DNA of 64,000 nucleotides from JBCCGL01 sp039029275 (GCA_039029275.1 JBCCGL010000016.1:1-64000); one strand, 5' to 3'; positions 19,001-27,461 are shown, counted from the stretch's first letter. Notes: generated from the letters alone by a model not told the origin. Made by a program: numbers and translations.

Positions 19001-19022
19001 GACTCTGGAGAAGGCCGCATGA
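15993..19022 (+). CDS. soxA: Sarcosine oxidase subunit alpha
   Basis: 1009 residues from the ATG at 15993, which has an AGAGG sequence at proper spacing; the open frame extends 12 codons further but without better signals. Three regions are visible. An N-terminal 2Fe-2S-ferredoxin-like domain (about 10-100) has the GYEGDTLASALLANG segment. An NAD-binding oxidoreductase domain (about 160-430) starts at the GAGPAGIAAALAAG motif. A C-terminal aminomethyltransferase-like domain (about 600-1000) binds tetrahydrofolate and captures the C1 unit, so H2O2 and methylene-THF are products. It overlaps soxG by four bases (ATGA). Confidence 0.96.
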   Translation: MVDRRLPGGGRIDRSKPLRFTFNGKELTGYEGDTLASALLANGVNIVGRSFKYHRPRGIVGAGAEEPNALLQIGTGASTIPNLRATQVELYEGMVARNVNGWPSVEFDAMAVLGFFSRALAAGFYYKTFMWPASKWPLYEHFIRKSAGWGVVPDGPDPHHYEHHNAHCDVLITGAGPAGIAAALAAGRSGARVILCDEQNELGGQLLSSTAQIDGKSAAHWLQGALAELEEMPEVTLLSRATAFGHYDHNFVGILVREADHLGDSLEHGTIRERVWRVRAKHVIHAQGAFERALVFCNNDRPGIMTASAVSTYINRYAVKPGDTAVVFTNNDSSYQTAFDLHAAGSSVVLVDSRSSGAELGELTDTANQKGIEILAGHVIVDTSGRKRVNRVKVMQMAENGKDVIGHARMIDIDLVAMSGGWSPAVHLHSHSGGKNDWDDAKACFVPGASNQNSTAVGANNGIFGLAECLQDGLAAGAKAASECGFKAEAGYSPTVSAVESSAITPLWRVPSEQSVERAPKAFVDFQNDTGASDITLAVREGYRSVEHVKRYTALGFGTEQGKLGNINGMAILAETLGASIPETGTTTFRPAYTPVTFGAGAGREIGGKLFEPVRTTAMHTWHEAQHAKFEIVGQWHRPWYYPKPGEDMHRAVNRECRAVRDHCGVLDASTLGKIDIQGPDAAEFLNRIYSNAWLKLKVGYCRYGLMLGEDGMVMDDGVTARLGENHFHMTTTTGGAARVLGWMELWLQTEWPEMQVHFTSTTDHWSTIAVAGPKSRTVLESLCDDIDFSDDAFPFMTFREGTIAGLPVRVFRISFTGEMSYEINVQANYGQAIWDAVWEAGQPHGITPYGTETMHVLRAEKGFIIVGQDTDGSVTPVDLGMQWAMKDSADYIGRRSLLRTDCVRENRKQLVGLRTLNPNAVLPEGAQLVDDPSLPTPVPMIGHVTSSYFSANLGHSIAMALVKGGHSRMGDIIKAPLADGTVVEAEICSPIFFDPKNERQKPTLEKAA

Positions 19023-19630
19023 ACGAGAGTGTGATGCAACCAAGTAGCCCGTTTGCACCGTTCCTGAGTCGCACACAGGGTCGTTTCAGCGATGATGAAG
19101 CGGGTGTCGTTTTCCGCGAACAACCCTTTGTTTCGCACATTAATCTTCGCGGTAACCCTGATGATAAAGGCTTTATTAAAGATACCGTCAATGTGCTCGG
19201 CTTTGACTTGCCCTTGTCGCCCAATATCTGGTCAGGGCACGAAGGCGTGCGCGTCTGCTGGTTGGGGCCAAACGAATGGCTCGTTATCACCACCGGTGCT
19301 GCCAGCGAGTGGATTGACGCCGTTCGCGCCGCCAACGAAAGTCGGCTCGTTGCAGTGACAGATGTCAGCGGCGGTCAGACGATCGTGCAGCTATCAGGAA
19401 CATACGTGCGGGACCTGTTTGCCAAGGGCTGCACGCTGGATTTTCACCCCCGCGCTTTTACAACCGGTCAGTGCGCGCAGTCGTCTTTGGGGAAAGCGCC
19501 CGCGCTGTTTATTCAAACGGACGATGCGCCGGTGTTTGATCTTGTCGTACGCCGCAGTTTTTCCGACTACATCGCTTACTGGATTGAAGACGCTGCGCAC
19601 GAGTTTGGCCTGCGGATCGTGCGCGACTAA
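19019..19630 (+). CDS. soxG: Sarcosine oxidase subunit gamma
   Basis: 203 residues, GcvT-fold-like small subunit that completes the heterotetramer. Visible family features are the WSGHEGVRVCWLGPNEW segment in the first half and the VTDVSGGQTIVQLSG segment followed by KGCTLDFHPRAF. The ATG overlaps the soxA stop. The product binds no cofactor itself in characterised enzymes but is needed for assembly. No formyl-THF deformylase or folate gene follows directly, unlike in some sox operons. Confidence 0.94.
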   Translation: MNESVMQPSSPFAPFLSRTQGRFSDDEAGVVFREQPFVSHINLRGNPDDKGFIKDTVNVLGFDLPLSPNIWSGHEGVRVCWLGPNEWLVITTGAASEWIDAVRAANESRLVAVTDVSGGQTIVQLSGTYVRDLFAKGCTLDFHPRAFTTGQCAQSSLGKAPALFIQTDDAPVFDLVVRRSFSDYIAYWIEDAAHEFGLRIVRD

Positions 19631-19660
19631 CACACCCCAGAAACCGCTGATTAGCAGCAA

Positions 19661-19685
19661 AACCGCCCTGATTTTGGGGGCGGTT
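19661..19685 (+). terminator. Hairpin after soxG
   Basis: An 8-bp stem AACCGCCC/GGGCGGTT with a 9-base loop lies 31 bases after the soxG stop. No T-run follows, so termination may be partial or Rho-assisted. Confidence 0.5.
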
Positions 19686-19780
19686 GATCCGATTGGAGTG
19701 CCCAGAATTCCTCAAGTTTTCGGCTTCAGTCACGCTAAAAGATACTGAATAACTGATCGATTTTTCAGGATCTCGCGTAA

Positions 19781-21010
19781 ATGCCGGCCGCAGCCGAAAA
19801 ACTCCGTTCGTTTTACAAAATGCTCGAACCGATCGGGCAACTTGACGATCACCACGCAAATGCGTTGCTGGAGGAGGCACAGCATGAGTCCCTCGCGCCG
19901 CGATCTTTGCTGGTGGCCGAAGACGAAAGCGACTGGTTGACCTATCTGGTTGAGGGTGAACTCGCGTTGCTTTCGGGCGGTTTTGTGAAAGATTCGGTTA
20001 AGAGCGGCTCGCAGCGGGCGCTCGAACCCGTTTTTGCAGATCAGGAAGTCGATCGCGCGATCACCGAACTCGGCGCCAAAGTCGTGCAGTTCCGCCGTAG
20101 CCTTTACGACATGCTAGCGACTCAGCAGGAGAGCGAAGGCACTGAACTGGTCGAGATCGATCTAAGCGAATCCGAAAATCGCATTTTTCAGGCAATCTCG
20201 ACTGCATTTGCGAATCACTCACTGGAGTTACCCAACTTTCCGGATGTTGCGCTCAAAGTTCGCGAGGCGGTTAACTCGCCCGATGTCGGAGCGTCGGAAA
20301 TCAGCCAGATCGTGCAGGCTGATCCGGTTCTCGCAGCACGCTTGATGCAGGTTGCAAACAGTCCGTTGTATCGGGGGTGGAAAGATGTACTGAGCGTGCG
20401 CGATGCGGTCAGTCGACTGGGACTGGAGTCAACGCGTTCGCTGGCGGTCAGTTTGGCAGTGAAACAGTTGTTCAAGGCGCGCTCGGCGATGGTCAAAAAA
20501 CGCATCAAGTCACTGTATCAACAAAGCACGTATATCTCGGCGATCAGCTACGTGTTGAGTCAGAACACCGAAGGGCTCGATCCGGAGCGCGCGTTGTTTG
20601 CAGGCTTGATTCACGACATTGGCACTATCCCGATCTTGAATTACGTGGACAAGCACCCTGAGATCGCACCATCGGCTGAAACGTTGGAAAAAACCATCCG
20701 CAATTTAAAGGCATCGATAGGCGCGATTTTGGTCAGCGCATGGGACTTTGATGCCGAGCTGATCGAGCTTGTTGAAGTGGGGGACGACTGGGATCGGACA
20801 ACGGCTGGTGAACCCGACTATATCGACGTCACGCTAGCCGCCAAGTGGTTTTGTCTTTTCGACACCGGGCATTCAGCGTCTCTACCGTCGAAGTCATCCG
20901 TTGCGGCAATCGCCAAATTGTCCGAAGCGGGTGCGATTGAAGACGACGACAGTTTCCTTGAAGACGCGCGCGAGGAAATCACGTTAATACACCAGATTTT
21001 GCAAATTTGA
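19781..21010 (+). CDS. HDOD-domain protein with degenerate cyclic-nucleotide-binding-like N-terminus
   Basis: 409 residues, no transmembrane segment. Residues about 10-80 resemble a cyclic-nucleotide-binding (cNMP) fold in outline (LAPRSLLVAEDE...LVEGELALLSGG) but are short and lack a clear phosphate-binding cassette. Residues about 145-350 form an HDOD domain: the LPNFPDVALKVREAV start, QADPVLAARLMQVANSPLY and the AGLIHDIG motif. HDOD proteins are signalling adaptors related to HD phosphohydrolases but usually without activity. It is followed on the same strand by a diguanylate cyclase, suggesting a shared signalling role (inference). Confidence 0.85.
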   Translation: MPAAAEKLRSFYKMLEPIGQLDDHHANALLEEAQHESLAPRSLLVAEDESDWLTYLVEGELALLSGGFVKDSVKSGSQRALEPVFADQEVDRAITELGAKVVQFRRSLYDMLATQQESEGTELVEIDLSESENRIFQAISTAFANHSLELPNFPDVALKVREAVNSPDVGASEISQIVQADPVLAARLMQVANSPLYRGWKDVLSVRDAVSRLGLESTRSLAVSLAVKQLFKARSAMVKKRIKSLYQQSTYISAISYVLSQNTEGLDPERALFAGLIHDIGTIPILNYVDKHPEIAPSAETLEKTIRNLKASIGAILVSAWDFDAELIELVEVGDDWDRTTAGEPDYIDVTLAAKWFCLFDTGHSASLPSKSSVAAIAKLSEAGAIEDDDSFLEDAREEITLIHQILQI

Positions 21011-21040
21011 TCTCAGACGTTATGCGATGCAATCCTGATT

Positions 21041-21086
21041 AAAGCCCGAGCATCCTTGGCCGTTAACGATCTGTCAACCGGGCTTT
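21041..21086 (+). terminator. Long-loop inverted repeat after the HDOD gene
   Basis: AAAGCCCG and CGGGCTTT form an 8-bp stem, but the loop is about 30 bases. It lies between the HDOD gene and the diguanylate cyclase start at 21126. It could be a terminator ending in TTT, though weaker than usual. Confidence 0.4.
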
Positions 21087-21125
21087 CGGTTGAACGCCTT
21101 TCAACAGCTAAATCTTGGAGTTCGG

Positions 21126-22664
21126 ATGTCTAACAGCAACTCAGCTGATAAACCCACCGTGAAACGAAATCCTAAAAAGACAAAAACAACATCAGGGTCA
21201 AGTAATCATGTAAAGACGCTGCTCACTAGCTCTGTTGCCGAGCACGCACCGGCGCCTATTTGGGCTTGCGATCCGGACGGCAGGTTTGCGTTTACGAATA
21301 GGAGGTGGCAGCAATTTATTCGGGGCGGTGAAGACGCGCGGCCAGAGAAGCAGTGGGTGGCATCGATCAATCCGGAGGATTCGCCAAAATACCAGGCGAC
21401 GCTCGAGCACAGTCTCAAAGAGCACAGAGCGATGCGAATCGATTACCGGGTTGTTCACAAAGACGGCAGCGTGCGTTGGATTCAGGATACGGCGGAACCT
21501 CTTTTAGACAGTGATAACGTGTTTCGAGGGTTGATTGGCACGATTACCGACGTGACCGAGAGTAAACAGAACCTCGCCGCACTGCGCCATTCTCACGACG
21601 AGGCCGAAGCGCAGGATCGTGAAAACAAGCTTATCGATGCAATGAACGGGTATCTGCAGGTGTGCTTGTCGATGAGAGAGACGTACCCGGTGGTCGACTA
21701 CTATGTGCGACGTATTTTCCTTGGTTGTTCCGGTGCGATTTACCTGTTTAACGAAAACCGCACTGTGGTTGAGCCTGTTGTGACATGGGGTGACGCAGGG
21801 AAACTAGACAAGGTCCTCGACCCGAATGACAGCTGGGCACTGCGTCAGGGCAAAGTTCATGAAGTTACCGAACAATATCAGGGGATGTTATGTGATTTCC
21901 TCGATGCACACCCAGTAAATGGCTACATATGTGCACCGATCATCGCGCAAGGCGACATGATTGGAATGTTACACGTTCAGTACGACGAAATTCCGAAAGA
22001 CTTTACCCCGTATGAAATCGATCATCACTATCAGGCGCGCCGTCGACTGGCGATGACCACCGCGGACCATCTGGCGTTGGCGCTGGTGAGCCTTAAACTG
22101 CGCGAGGCGCTCAAACAACAATCGGTTAAGGATCCGCTGACACAATTGTATAACCGTCGCTACATGTCGGATTCACTCGAACGCGAATTTGCCCGCTGTC
22201 GCCGTGCGCAATGGGAGCTGAGTATCATTCTAATCGACATCGATCATTTCAAGTCGTACAACGACGAACACGGACACGATGCGGGTGATCTGGTTTTGCG
22301 CGAGTTGGCCGACTATATACGGGGCAACTTGCGCGCCGAAGATATCGCTTGTCGGTTTGGCGGAGAGGAGTTCCTGTTGTTACTGCCCGGCGCCAAGCAA
22401 GAGGAAGCTCGCAAGCGGGCCGAAGAGCTGCGCGAAGGAATCAAACAATTGACAATTCGTTATCAGGGCAGCCGTATGAAAAACATTACCGTTTCAGCTG
22501 GAATTGCGACATGTCCCGATTGCGCGCTAAATGAGCCTGACTTGTTTAAAGCGGCGGACAAGGCGCTTTACAAGGCCAAGGAAACGGGAAGGGACAAAGT
22601 GTGTGTAGCGGACAATGAGCGCCGCAAAAAAAGTGTCGGCAAGCTTAAAACGGTCGGCCGTTAG
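21126..22664 (+). CDS. PAS and GAF-like diguanylate cyclase (GGDEF)
   Basis: 512 residues from the ATG at 21126, which has a TTGGAG ribosome-binding sequence; an upstream TTG in frame is less likely. After a Lys/Thr-rich N-terminus, a PAS domain with PAC motif spans about 35-150 (GLIGTITDVTESK at its end). A GAF-like region follows at about 165-330. The GGDEF domain starts near 335 (DPLTQLYNRRYM) and has an intact GGEEF active site near 411, preceded by an RxxD inhibitory site five residues upstream. It should make c-di-GMP in response to an unknown signal. Its stop overlaps the convergent gene at 22661. Confidence 0.94.
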   Translation: MSNSNSADKPTVKRNPKKTKTTSGSSNHVKTLLTSSVAEHAPAPIWACDPDGRFAFTNRRWQQFIRGGEDARPEKQWVASINPEDSPKYQATLEHSLKEHRAMRIDYRVVHKDGSVRWIQDTAEPLLDSDNVFRGLIGTITDVTESKQNLAALRHSHDEAEAQDRENKLIDAMNGYLQVCLSMRETYPVVDYYVRRIFLGCSGAIYLFNENRTVVEPVVTWGDAGKLDKVLDPNDSWALRQGKVHEVTEQYQGMLCDFLDAHPVNGYICAPIIAQGDMIGMLHVQYDEIPKDFTPYEIDHHYQARRRLAMTTADHLALALVSLKLREALKQQSVKDPLTQLYNRRYMSDSLEREFARCRRAQWELSIILIDIDHFKSYNDEHGHDAGDLVLRELADYIRGNLRAEDIACRFGGEEFLLLLPGAKQEEARKRAEELREGIKQLTIRYQGSRMKNITVSAGIATCPDCALNEPDLFKAADKALYKAKETGRDKVCVADNERRKKSVGKLKTVGR

Positions 22665-22996
22665 TTCCACTCTCCGCGCCAACCACGCTGCGAACGTCGC
22701 CTGTCAAATTTGGCCAGGCGTCGGTCCCGCGCGCCGAAACGGACTTCGTTGCGCCGATCAGGACATTGACGCCGTATAAATTTGCGACGATCAATTTTTT
22801 TCCAGTTTTCCTCAATCCGATTAAGCGTTTTTTCGTGCTCATCGAACTCTCCTGGCAACTTTTCGCGTCCGCCAGGGACGGTTCCAGCCGGCATCAGTTC
22901 CAATCCTGAGGTGTCGAGATTGAATTCGCGCTCCGCGTCTTCAGTCCCCGAAACGCTATCACCTTGATTGTCTTGAGAATCTTTGGTTTCAGTCAT
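22661..22996 (-). CDS. Small charged hypothetical protein
   Basis: 111 residues from the ATG at 22996, preceded by AGGA at suitable spacing; a longer frame to 23128 would overlap rlmL. The N-terminal half is acidic and polar with Gln, Asp and Ser. The C-terminal third is rich in Arg, Asp and Lys with repeated DRR/RRR clusters. No known domain is recognised. The composition suggests a soluble, partly disordered protein that may bind RNA or another acidic partner (inference). It is divergent from rlmL by 74 bases and converges with the diguanylate cyclase by a four-base overlap. Confidence 0.6.
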   Translation of the reverse strand: MTETKDSQDNQGDSVSGTEDAEREFNLDTSGLELMPAGTVPGGREKLPGEFDEHEKTLNRIEENWKKIDRRKFIRRQCPDRRNEVRFGARDRRLAKFDRRRSQRGWRGEWN

Positions 22997-23070
22997 AACC
23001 AGTCCTATGGCCACTGATACTAGGTCGTTTTGCAGCGCTTGGGTAGTGCTATGATCCACATCTTTTCGTA

Positions 23071-25251
23071 ATGTCATCAGGGCGACACGTGCAGTTTTTC
23101 GCCACCACTCCCAAGGGTATCGAGACAATTCTGGCGTCAGAGTTGTGCAATTTTGGCGCTCAGGCCGTTAAACCGGGTTCGGCCGGCGTTAGCTTCAGCG
23201 GTGAGTTGAGCGTGGCTTATCGCGCGTGTCTGTGGTCGCGCGTTGCCAGTCGTATCCTTGTAAAAATGGATGATTTCCCGGCCAGCGATGAAAGTGCGCT
23301 TTATCATGGCATTGCACTAACTGACTGGTCGCAACACTTTAACAATGACGTTACCTTGGCAATCAACGCGCACGCAGCAAAGTCGAACATCACACATTCG
23401 CATTTTGTCGCGCAGCGGATAAAGGATGCGATAGTCGATCAGTTTCGTGAGCGCACCGGCAAGCGCCCGAGCGTTGACCGCAAATCTCCGGACATCCGCC
23501 TCAACGCATACCTGTTTCGCAATCGACTGCGCTTGAGTCTGGATATTTCCGGGGACAGTCTGCATCGTCGCAATTATCGTGACAGCAGCCACGCTGCTCC
23601 ACTTAAAGAAAATCTGGCTGCGGCAGTATTGTTGCATGCCGGCTGGCCCGCGGTTGCCGAGCGCGGCGGCGCGTGTTTTGACCCAATGTGCGGCTCCGGA
23701 ACATTACTTATCGAAGCCGCGATGATTGCGTACGACATCGCGCCGGGGTTGCAGCGTGAGCGCTGGGGATTTACTCGTTGGCTACGGCACACACCCGATC
23801 AATGGCAGCTGTTGTTGCAGGAGGCCAGGCACAGGCGAGACCAAGGATTGCAAAACTCCGTCATGATTAGCGGCAGTGACATCGACGCTAAAGCGGTTGC
23901 GACGTGCCAGTCGAATGTCAAAACAGCGGGGCTATCGAACGTGATCAGTATCAGTCAGCGCGATATTCGCGATGCTCAGCCGATTGCGAGTTCGAAAAGC
24001 GGATTGCTCGTGGTAAATCCACCCTACGGAACGCGGCTTAACGACGAGCAGGGTCTGGGCAATCTGTATTCTGCGTTGGGAAAAGTGCTGCGCGCACATT
24101 CTGGCTGGCGCGCCGGCGTGTTCTCGGCCAACCCTGACCTTGCGCACCGATTGCGTTTGCCGGTGACTGATTCCATTGCGCTGAAAAACGGTGACATCGA
24201 TTGCAAGTTGCAATTGTTCGATATTCCTCTCGTAAAAGCAGCACCCAAGAATCAGGCAGAACGACCTCTTCGCACTGACGCGTCCGATCCGGCGGCGATG
24301 TTTGCGAACCGTATGCGCAAAAATCTGAAATCGTTATCCGGCTGGGCGCGCAGCAGCGGCGTCGAATGCTATCGCGTTTACGATGCGGATTTACCGGAAT
24401 TTAATGCGGCGATTGATGTGTTCCACTGCGTCGATGGTGAAACGCGTGTCCATCTGCAGGAATATGCGGCGCCGAAAACCATCGACCGGCAGCGCGCGCA
24501 AGAGCGGCTCGCGATCATGCAGGACATATTACCCGATTTATTTGCCTGCAATCCTGATAACGTTTTTGTCAAAGTGCGGCAACGCCAACGCGGTGACGAG
24601 CAATACGAAAAACTTGCCAGGCGCGGTGAGTTCCATCTCATACGCGAAGCCGATCGAAAACTGCTGGTTAATTTTTATGACTACCATGATTGCGGCGTGT
24701 TTCTCGACCACCGAAAAGTTCGCCAGCGCATTGGCACGCTTGCATCCGGGAAACGTTTTCTCAATGTGTTTGCATACACGGCGGCGGCAAGCGTGCATGC
24801 GGCGATGGGAGGTGCCACATCGACCACCAGCGTGGATATGTCAAACAGTTATCTGTCTTGGGCGAAGGAGAACTTTGCCGCAAATGATGTAGTCGGCGAT
24901 CAGCACCAATTTGTCAGAGCTGATTGCGTGGAGTGGCTCAAATCGGAGAGACCAAAAGACTTGTTCGACTTGATATTGCTTGATCCGCCCACATTTTCGA
25001 ACTCAAAGCGGATGGACGGCACATGGGATGTCCAACGCGATCATCGAGAGTTGATCGATTCCACGATGTCGCTACTGTCGCCGAAGGGACTTTTGATTTT
25101 TTCCACGAACCGCCAACGGTTCAAGTTGGATCCGATAGTGGTTGATACGTACCGATGTCACAACCGGACCGAAAAAACCGTTCCGCGTGATTTTTCCCGT
25201 ACGCCCGAAATTCATCAGTGCTGGGAAATTTCGCACCGGGACGAGCAATAG
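23071..25251 (+). CDS. rlmL: 23S rRNA (guanine) methyltransferase RlmKL
   Basis: 726 residues; a fused enzyme that makes m2G2445 (RlmL half) and m7G2069 (RlmK half) in 23S rRNA. The N-terminal THUMP domain covers about 40-160. The first Rossmann methyltransferase has DPMCGSGTLLIEAAMIA near 207 and the catalytic NPPYG near 316. The second has NVFAYTAAASVHAAMGG near 568 and LDPPTFSNSKRM near 638. Length is close to E. coli RlmL (702). It is a single gene, with sohB following after 67 bases. Confidence 0.95.
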   Translation: MSSGRHVQFFATTPKGIETILASELCNFGAQAVKPGSAGVSFSGELSVAYRACLWSRVASRILVKMDDFPASDESALYHGIALTDWSQHFNNDVTLAINAHAAKSNITHSHFVAQRIKDAIVDQFRERTGKRPSVDRKSPDIRLNAYLFRNRLRLSLDISGDSLHRRNYRDSSHAAPLKENLAAAVLLHAGWPAVAERGGACFDPMCGSGTLLIEAAMIAYDIAPGLQRERWGFTRWLRHTPDQWQLLLQEARHRRDQGLQNSVMISGSDIDAKAVATCQSNVKTAGLSNVISISQRDIRDAQPIASSKSGLLVVNPPYGTRLNDEQGLGNLYSALGKVLRAHSGWRAGVFSANPDLAHRLRLPVTDSIALKNGDIDCKLQLFDIPLVKAAPKNQAERPLRTDASDPAAMFANRMRKNLKSLSGWARSSGVECYRVYDADLPEFNAAIDVFHCVDGETRVHLQEYAAPKTIDRQRAQERLAIMQDILPDLFACNPDNVFVKVRQRQRGDEQYEKLARRGEFHLIREADRKLLVNFYDYHDCGVFLDHRKVRQRIGTLASGKRFLNVFAYTAAASVHAAMGGATSTTSVDMSNSYLSWAKENFAANDVVGDQHQFVRADCVEWLKSERPKDLFDLILLDPPTFSNSKRMDGTWDVQRDHRELIDSTMSLLSPKGLLIFSTNRQRFKLDPIVVDTYRCHNRTEKTVPRDFSRTPEIHQCWEISHRDEQ

Positions 25252-25318
25252 ATAAGCATTAACTTGCTTGCCGTTGTTTCGCGGGTATTATTCCGCAACA
25301 GATTTTTGGAGATGTAGA

Positions 25319-26461
25319 GTGGCCGAATTTTTCTTTGACTATGGTTTGTTTGCGTTGAAGTCGCTGACAGTCGTTGTCGCTATTGTCATTATCGTGCTGG
25401 TTTCGGTGGCGGCGGGCTCCAGAACCAGAAAAACACCCGATGGTCACATTGAAGTCACTAAGGTCAACGACGATATCGATCAACTGCGCGATACCCTGTC
25501 GGCTGCGGTCACAGATTTGGAAGCCTACAAACTGGCGGCCAAGAAACGTAAAAAGGAGGAAAAGGCCGAGCGCAAGGCGCGCAAAAAGGCACTTAAGCTT
25601 GAAGCCAAGAAGTCGGAGTCTGCAAAAAAAACCAGCCCGACAAAATCTGACGACGCGGATGACAAGGGTGAGGACGAAGAAGATACCAGCGCCGATGATC
25701 AAAAATCACGCGTGTTCGTGCTTGATTTCGATGGCGATATAAAAGCCTCTGCGGTTTCGGGCCTTCGACGAGAAATCACAGCGGTACTCTCGTTGGCGCA
25801 AGCGCAGGACGAAGTGGTCGTGCGTCTCGAAAGCGGCGGTGGCATGGTGCACAGCTACGGTCTCGCTTCCTCACAGTTGCAACGCGTCAAGAATCACGGT
25901 GTACCGCTGACAATCTGCGTAGACAAGGTCGCCGCCAGCGGCGGCTACATGATGGCCTGCGTCGCAAACAAATTGCTGGCTGCACCGTTCGCAATCATCG
26001 GATCAATCGGCGTCGTAGCGCAATTGCCAAATTTTCATCGCTTGTTGAAAAAGAACGATGTCGACTTCGAATTAATCACAGCCGGCGAATACAAACGCAC
26101 GCTGACGATGTTTGGCGAAAATACAGAAAAAGGGCGCGAAAAGTTTGCCGAGGATATAGAGGAAATTCACGTCATGTTTAAGGAGTTCGTGACCGAACAC
26201 CGTCCGCAACTCGATGTGGAATCCGTCGCCACTGGCGAAATTTGGTTTGGCCAGCGCGCTAAAGATAAAACGCTGGTGGATGATTTAATGACGAGCGACG
26301 AGTACATCGCAAACGCGTGCGACAGTGCCGACGTGTTCGTCGTTAAGTACGTCGAGAAAAAGTCTCTGCCGGAAAAGCTCGGTGTTGCCGTTCAGTCCGC
26401 CTTGGACAACACCGTACTTAAGTGGTGGGATCGGGGCACGAATACCCGTTTCTTTACCTAG
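25319..26461 (+). CDS. sohB: Inner-membrane serine peptidase SohB (S49 family)
   Basis: 380 residues from a GTG at 25319, chosen because GGAG lies eight bases upstream and the first residues match SohB; the open frame starts earlier. One N-terminal membrane segment (about 8-31) anchors it. Next comes an unusually long Lys/Glu-rich then Asp/Glu-rich linker (about 60-125), probably coiled or disordered. The S49 signal-peptide-peptidase-like domain follows, with the nucleophile Ser207 in AASGGYM and the general-base Lys259 in GEYKRTLTMFG. The active site is expected on the periplasmic side. Substrates are unknown. Confidence 0.93.
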   Translation: MAEFFFDYGLFALKSLTVVVAIVIIVLVSVAAGSRTRKTPDGHIEVTKVNDDIDQLRDTLSAAVTDLEAYKLAAKKRKKEEKAERKARKKALKLEAKKSESAKKTSPTKSDDADDKGEDEEDTSADDQKSRVFVLDFDGDIKASAVSGLRREITAVLSLAQAQDEVVVRLESGGGMVHSYGLASSQLQRVKNHGVPLTICVDKVAASGGYMMACVANKLLAAPFAIIGSIGVVAQLPNFHRLLKKNDVDFELITAGEYKRTLTMFGENTEKGREKFAEDIEEIHVMFKEFVTEHRPQLDVESVATGEIWFGQRAKDKTLVDDLMTSDEYIANACDSADVFVVKYVEKKSLPEKLGVAVQSALDNTVLKWWDRGTNTRFFT

Positions 26462-26489
26462 AAGCCGCGCGGAACACGAGATTCTGCGC

Positions 26490-26513
26490 CGCTTAAAACC
26501 TAGCCTTTAAGCG
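26490..26513. terminator. Bidirectional terminator between sohB and fghA
   Basis: A perfect 8-bp inverted repeat CGCTTAAA/TTTAAGCG with an 8-base loop lies between two convergent genes and overlaps the last codons of fghA. On the plus strand it is followed shortly by TTTT. It can serve both transcripts. Confidence 0.65.
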
Positions 26514-27342
26514 CTTTTGCGTGGTGAGCAATGTGCTCGCCAATAAACGTCTGGATAAAAAAGTAACTGTGGTCATAGCCACTTCGCATTCTTAGTTCCA
26601 GCGGGTGGTCGTGCTCCTGACATGCGGCCTCCAGCAATTGCGGTTTGAGCTGTTCAATCAGAAACTCGTCGTCGTCTCCCTGATCAATCAACAAGGTCAG
26701 CTTTTCTTGTGCCTGAGACACCAAACGTGTGGCATCGTATTCGGCACCGGCTTCGACGCTGCCGAGATAACCGTTAAAAATTTTCTCACCCCACGGGCAC
26801 TGGGTCGGTGCACAAATCGGGGCAAATGCGGACACCGACCGGTATTTGCCAGGGTTTTTAAGCGCGACGATCAAAGCGCCGTGACCGCCCATCGAGTGAC
26901 CGGTGACCGATCGCGCGTCGCGGATCGGTAACTCACTCTCGATCAGAGCCGGAAGCTCATCGACGACGTAGTCGTACATATGATAATGGGTGGCCATCGG
27001 CTCTTCGGTGGCGTTCACATAAAAACCCGCACCCTTACCGTAGTCATAAGCATCCGGATCGTCCGGTACTTCGTCGCCGCGCGGACTGGTGTCGGGTGCT
27101 ATCAAGGCGACACCGTGTTCGGCAGCGTGTACCTGCGCGCCGGCCTTGACCATAAAATTTTCGTCAGTACAGGTAAGGCCGGAGAGGAAATACAGCGCTG
27201 GCACCTTGCCATGTTCAGCCTGCGGCGGAAGAAAAACAGAAAAGCGCATGGTGCAATGGTTGCTGGCGGACATGTGCTCGTAAGTCACAAGCCAGCCTTC
27301 ACACATTTTGACGCGTTCAATTTCCGTCAATGCACTCATCAA
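26500..27342 (-). CDS. fghA: S-formylglutathione hydrolase
   Basis: 280 residues, alpha/beta-hydrolase of the FrmB/FghA family (esterase D), which splits S-formylglutathione to formate and glutathione in formaldehyde detoxification. The nucleophile elbow GHSMGGHG places Ser150; the DQGDDDEF segment and the SGYDHSYFF segment carry the Asp and His of the triad. The FLSGLTC segment near 53 is also typical. No glutathione-dependent formaldehyde dehydrogenase is adjacent, so that partner must be elsewhere. Formaldehyde from demethylation of betaines is a likely source (inference). Confidence 0.95.
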   Translation of the reverse strand: MMSALTEIERVKMCEGWLVTYEHMSASNHCTMRFSVFLPPQAEHGKVPALYFLSGLTCTDENFMVKAGAQVHAAEHGVALIAPDTSPRGDEVPDDPDAYDYGKGAGFYVNATEEPMATHYHMYDYVVDELPALIESELPIRDARSVTGHSMGGHGALIVALKNPGKYRSVSAFAPICAPTQCPWGEKIFNGYLGSVEAGAEYDATRLVSQAQEKLTLLIDQGDDDEFLIEQLKPQLLEAACQEHDHPLELRMRSGYDHSYFFIQTFIGEHIAHHAKALKG

Positions 27343-27461
27343 CCTTCACCCTCTTAAAATGGCCAAAAAAATAAGTCGTCGATCATAACCGAGACTCACG
27401 GTCAAAGGGAGAATTTGCTAGCATTCGGCGTTTGAATTCTTGTCAGCGTCGTCGTTTGACC

